Positions 13,464-16,020 of a stretch of 16,020 bases of DNA are shown in pieces (position 1 is the first letter of the stretch; each line of letters opens with the position of its first letter). The notes beneath the pieces are model-generated. The model was given only the letters and a program-made list of their open reading frames with translations, was not told where the DNA came from and did no database searches. This DNA is from an uncultured Brachyspira sp. (lineage in GTDB: Bacteria; Spirochaetota; Brachyspiria; Brachyspirales; Brachyspiraceae), in assembly GCF_949287625.1 (NCBI RefSeq), contig NZ_CASEGO010000065.1:1-16020 (forward strand), read 5' to 3'. A program made the position numbers and the translations under genes.

Positions 13464-14453
13464 TTAAGGCACATTAATATTAGCAAGCAGGTTTTCTATT
13501 ATCATATCGCTGTTAATATTTTCTGCCTGTGCTTCATAGCTTATACTTATTCTATGTCTTAATATTTCATAAGCAACTGCTCTTATATCTTCAGGCATAA
13601 CAAATCCTCTTCCCATCATCATAGCATTAGCCTTTGCTGCTTTTGTAAGGTATATTCCAGCTCTTGGAGAGGCACCATATTCTATATATTCGCTTTGAAG
13701 TTTATATTCTTTTGGATTTCTAGTGGCATCTATAATATTAACTATATAGTCGATTAATCTTTCTTCTATATGTATTTGATTAGCCAATTTTCTTAATTTT
13801 TCTATAGTTTCTATAGTAGTTATAGGTTTTAATTCTTCTGGTTTTGAAGAGGACATATTTTTTATAATGGTTTTCTCTTCGCTTTTAGTAGGATATTTTA
13901 CTATTACTTTAAGCATAAATCTATCAACCTGTGCTTCAGGCAATGGATAAGTACCTTCCTGTTCTATAGGGTTTTGAGTTGCAAGCACCAAAAATACATC
14001 TGGCAGCTGATAAGTAGTATCTCCTATAGTAACCTGATGTTCCCCCATAGCCTCTAAAAGTGCTGATTGTACTTTAGCTGGAGAACGGTTTATTTCATCT
14101 GCCAATATTATATTTGAAAATATTGGTCCTTGTTTTGGTACAAATGCAGAGTTTTTTATATCGTAAATTTCTGTTCCCACAATATCGGCAGGAAGTAAAT
14201 CTGGGGTAAACTGTATTCTTTTGTAGCTTGCATCTATAGTGCTTGCCAATGATTTTACAGTTAAGGTTTTAGCGAGACCTGGTACTCCTTCTAATAGTAC
14301 ATGCCCATCGCATATAATACCCAAAAGAAGTTTGTCTATCATATTTTCCTGACCGATTATTACTTTTTTTATTTCGCTTTTTATAGCCTGTACAACATCA
14401 AGTGCCATTTTTGAAGCTTCAGAAATAGCCTGCAAAGAATTATTTTCTGTCAT
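13464..14453 (-). CDS. MoxR-family AAA+ ATPase
   Basis: A cytoplasmic chaperone-like ATPase of 329 residues, the standard length. Visible elements are Walker A GVPGLAKT (56-63), the MoxR-typical RIQFTPDLLPADIVGTEIY (79-97), Walker B IILADE (115-120) followed by INRSPAKVQSALLEAMGE, sensor 1 at ATQNP (N161), the EAQVDRFM arginine region (173-180), and sensor 2 ASPRAG (261-266). MoxR proteins usually help mature VWA-domain or metalloprotein partners and sit with DUF58 and BatA-E genes. Here the gene follows a small BatD-like gene by nine bases (GGAAG ribosome binding site in the gap), so the two are one transcript. No DUF58 or VWA gene follows: repeat D begins at once. Confidence 0.95.
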   Translation of the reverse strand: MTENNSLQAISEASKMALDVVQAIKSEIKKVIIGQENMIDKLLLGIICDGHVLLEGVPGLAKTLTVKSLASTIDASYKRIQFTPDLLPADIVGTEIYDIKNSAFVPKQGPIFSNIILADEINRSPAKVQSALLEAMGEHQVTIGDTTYQLPDVFLVLATQNPIEQEGTYPLPEAQVDRFMLKVIVKYPTKSEEKTIIKNMSSSKPEELKPITTIETIEKLRKLANQIHIEERLIDYIVNIIDATRNPKEYKLQSEYIEYGASPRAGIYLTKAAKANAMMMGRGFVMPEDIRAVAYEILRHRISISYEAQAENINSDMIIENLLANINVP

Positions 14454-14462
14454 GTCAACTTC

Positions 14463-14999
14463 CTATTTTATAGTTTTTTTATTTTCAAATGCTTTTTTAT
14501 TAAAATTATGCTGTTCTTTTATAAACTTAAATATTAAAAAAGCTATAAGAATGATTATAACCCATTGTCCTATCATAATTAATATAAACCAAGAACTAAA
14601 AACTCTTATATTGTATTCTTTTATCAATTGTTCCTGAGGTACTAAACTGTTTCCTCTTTCTACATTATAGTATGCAGCTTCTAGTTCAGGTATTTTTAAT
14701 TTTCCTTTTCTAATGGGCTTTAGTGTATAAGTTATTTTGTAATTCATAGTAGGAACTTCATTATCTTTATGTATAGTTTCCATTTCTATTTCTTTATTAA
14801 TAACTTCAAAATCACTTATAGCATTTTCATTGATGCCAGACGGTTTGAACTTACCAGCATCTCCTGTATAAAGAAGAGAATATTCTATATTTTCCCATTC
14901 ATACATACTTTTTTTATTAACTTTATCCTCCACTATTACTATAGGATATAATAGTACATTTACTGTTATCATTATTAAAAAAATATAGTATTTAATCAT
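14463..14999 (-). CDS. Small BatD-like membrane protein
   Basis: The 178-residue product has an N-terminal hydrophobic signal or anchor (1-21), an extracytoplasmic beta-rich domain (about 30-115) and a transmembrane helix (about 136-160) followed by a basic cytoplasmic tail. In the domain, the order of a 'YSLLYTGD...KPSGI' strand, 'ISDFEVINKE' and 'YKITYTLKPIRKGKLKIPEL' resembles one repeat of BatD/oxygen-tolerance proteins, in which such modules precede a C-terminal transmembrane helix. Full BatD proteins are several times longer, so this is a reduced version or a distinct relative. The adjacent MoxR gene strengthens the assignment. There is no clear ribosome binding site before the ATG; the gap to the upstream gene is 38 bases and contains a weak promoter-like sequence. 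Homology is by pattern, not by computed alignment. Confidence 0.55.
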   Translation of the reverse strand: MIKYYIFLIMITVNVLLYPIVIVEDKVNKKSMYEWENIEYSLLYTGDAGKFKPSGINENAISDFEVINKEIEMETIHKDNEVPTMNYKITYTLKPIRKGKLKIPELEAAYYNVERGNSLVPQEQLIKEYNIRVFSSWFILIMIGQWVIIILIAFLIFKFIKEQHNFNKKAFENKKTIK

Positions 15000-15007
15000 T
15001 GAAGTAG

Positions 15008-15034
15008 ATTATACAAAAATGTAAAAAAAGTCAA
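15008..15034 (-). promoter_or_regulatory. Possible internal promoter upstream of the BatD-like gene
   Basis: On the minus strand TTGACT (15029-15034) and TATAAT (15008-15013) are present, but the spacer is only 15 bases. The start site would fall almost on the ATG, giving a leaderless message, which would fit the missing ribosome binding site. Confidence 0.3.
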
Positions 15035-15037
15035 TAC

Positions 15038-15784
15038 TTATCTTCTCAGCTTATTAAAATCAAAAGTATACGACAATGATACGCCTATACCAAAATAAAA
15101 GCCGCTTGCAAGCTGTTCCAAATACGGAGTAAAGTTTAATGAAAGACTTGCATCACTGTTAAGTACAAGATAAAGTCCTAATCCTAAATGATTAAGATAT
15201 AAAAAAGCACTGTTATAGAAATCATAGGCTATATGATATTCTAAATATATACCTGCAAGAGAAAATCCAAATAAAGCTCCGGGGTATACTCCCAAAGCCA
15301 TTTTAAGCCTTAAAGATTCTACTACACCTCTAGGATCGTTAAAATACATAGGAACTTCCAAATTGGCGTACATAGTTAAAAAATCTCCTAATCCTATTAA
15401 ATAATGTATTTGCGGATTAAGACCGAATTTTTGTTTTGATGAACCTGGAAATAATACTTCAACTGCCCCTATAAACCCATTAAAAAACTGAAATCTAGGC
15501 ATTATTGAAAACTGAGGCTCTCCCTCAACACCGACACCTAATTCTGGAAGATACGTCATAGGAAGTACTCTTGCAAATATATCAAAGTTTCTAAGTATAC
15601 CAAAGTTAATCATAATAGGACTTGATAAGGTATATTTTTTAGTACCTATTCTATCATTATTAACATAAATAGTACCTCCCAAACGCAATGCACCTGTCAT
15701 TCCAGTGTACATCTTATATGGAAAAGAATAAGCTAATGCTGATAATACAGACATTAAAATAAATGTAAAAATTAATTTTCTCAT
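15038..15784 (-). CDS. Putative outer-membrane beta-barrel protein
   Basis: I do not recognise a named family. The 248-residue protein has a classical signal peptide (MRKLIFTFILMSVLSALAYS, cleavage probably after residue 20, before FPYKM). The mature part is rich in Gly, Tyr and Phe, with alternating hydrophobic strands such as IMINFGILRNFDIFARVL, FLTMYANLEVPMYF, LGLGLYLVLNSDASLSLNF and GFYFGIGVSLSYTFDF. This pattern is that of an outer-membrane barrel of roughly 10-12 strands. The last residues NKLRR do not end in the usual terminal aromatic, which is tolerated in spirochaetes. GGAAGA lies about ten bases before the ATG and a promoter sits at 15818-15846. It is 38 bases upstream of the BatD-like gene on the same strand and may be co-transcribed with it and with MoxR. 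Confidence 0.65.
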   Translation of the reverse strand: MRKLIFTFILMSVLSALAYSFPYKMYTGMTGALRLGGTIYVNNDRIGTKKYTLSSPIMINFGILRNFDIFARVLPMTYLPELGVGVEGEPQFSIMPRFQFFNGFIGAVEVLFPGSSKQKFGLNPQIHYLIGLGDFLTMYANLEVPMYFNDPRGVVESLRLKMALGVYPGALFGFSLAGIYLEYHIAYDFYNSAFLYLNHLGLGLYLVLNSDASLSLNFTPYLEQLASGFYFGIGVSLSYTFDFNKLRR

Positions 15785-15817
15785 ATATTAAAAATCTTCC
15801 ATAGTATTTATATTCTT

Positions 15818-15846
15818 ATAATACACTTAATACAAAAAAATATCAA
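15818..15846 (-). promoter_or_regulatory. Promoter of the outer-membrane protein gene
   Basis: On the minus strand TTGATA (15841-15846) and TATTAT (15818-15823) are 17 bases apart, giving a leader of about 27 bases before the ATG at 15784. Confidence 0.55.
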
Positions 15847-15923
15847 TAAATAATATTAATAAATAAATCATTTAATTTTCAAAAACATAGTATGTTATTA
15901 GTCCTAAATTTGACTTTTAAACA

Positions 15924-16020
15924 GTATATACTGGAACGATTTCATTTTGTCAACTGATGTACATTATATAGAATTATCAACTTTTTTGCCGCACAAAAAA
16001 GTTGCAAAAAACGCAATTAC
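15924..16020. repeat. Dispersed intergenic repeat, copy E (cut by the window edge)
   Basis: Starts at GTATATAC (15924-15931) and matches copy D through the perfect hairpin CAACTTTTTTG/CAAAAAAGTTG (15978-16004) and on to CGCAATTAC at the edge. Its first 60 bases are the reverse complement of bases 1-60 of the window, apart from one base. On the minus strand TTGACA (15948-15953) and TATATA (15925-15930), 17 apart, point at the outer-membrane protein gene about 140 bases away. Confidence 0.85.

Overview
The window looks like chromosomal DNA of a Brachyspira-type intestinal spirochaete. This is an inference from the very AT-rich composition, codon usage dominated by A/T-ending codons, a FliO-like flagellar gene, and protein sequence styles I associate with that genus. 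No rRNA or phylogenetic marker is present to prove it. There are thirteen protein-coding stretches and one tRNA. Between the genes lie copies of a dispersed, structured intergenic repeat that accounts for most of the non-coding sequence.

Layout, left to right. A degraded repeat copy (1-300) is followed by a minus-strand single-chain restriction-modification enzyme (374-3598) with a perfect consensus promoter. Divergent from it are tRNA-Ser(GCT) and a FliO-like gene, apparently sharing one promoter. Repeat copy B (4558-4899) precedes an M42 aminopeptidase (4981-6048). A bidirectional terminator separates that gene from two minus-strand genes: a small unknown protein and a sialidase-fold (Asp-box) protein. 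Next on the plus strand is a membrane/TPR gene split by a frameshift inside an (AT)6 tract (7925-9195). Repeat copy C and an aminotransferase (9614-10810) follow, convergent with a haem catalase (10981-12432), each gene with its own terminator.

Upstream of the catalase are about 700 bases without a conventional gene. They hold a twice-repeated structured unit with tandem ribosome-binding-site/start-codon micro-ORFs, closed by a strong terminator. Repeat copy D then abuts the 3' end of a minus-strand cluster: an outer-membrane-like beta-barrel protein, a small BatD-like membrane protein, and a MoxR ATPase. Repeat copy E runs off the right edge.

The genes do not form one pathway. The nearest thing to a system is the OMP/BatD-like/MoxR cluster, and possibly the split sensor-like TPR protein. 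The most unusual feature is the repeat family. Its ends read as sigma70-type promoters (TTGACA-N17-TATATA), sometimes fused head-to-head around a shared GTATATAC. It carries swappable GC-rich cassettes and places promoters in front of, or antisense to, neighbouring genes.
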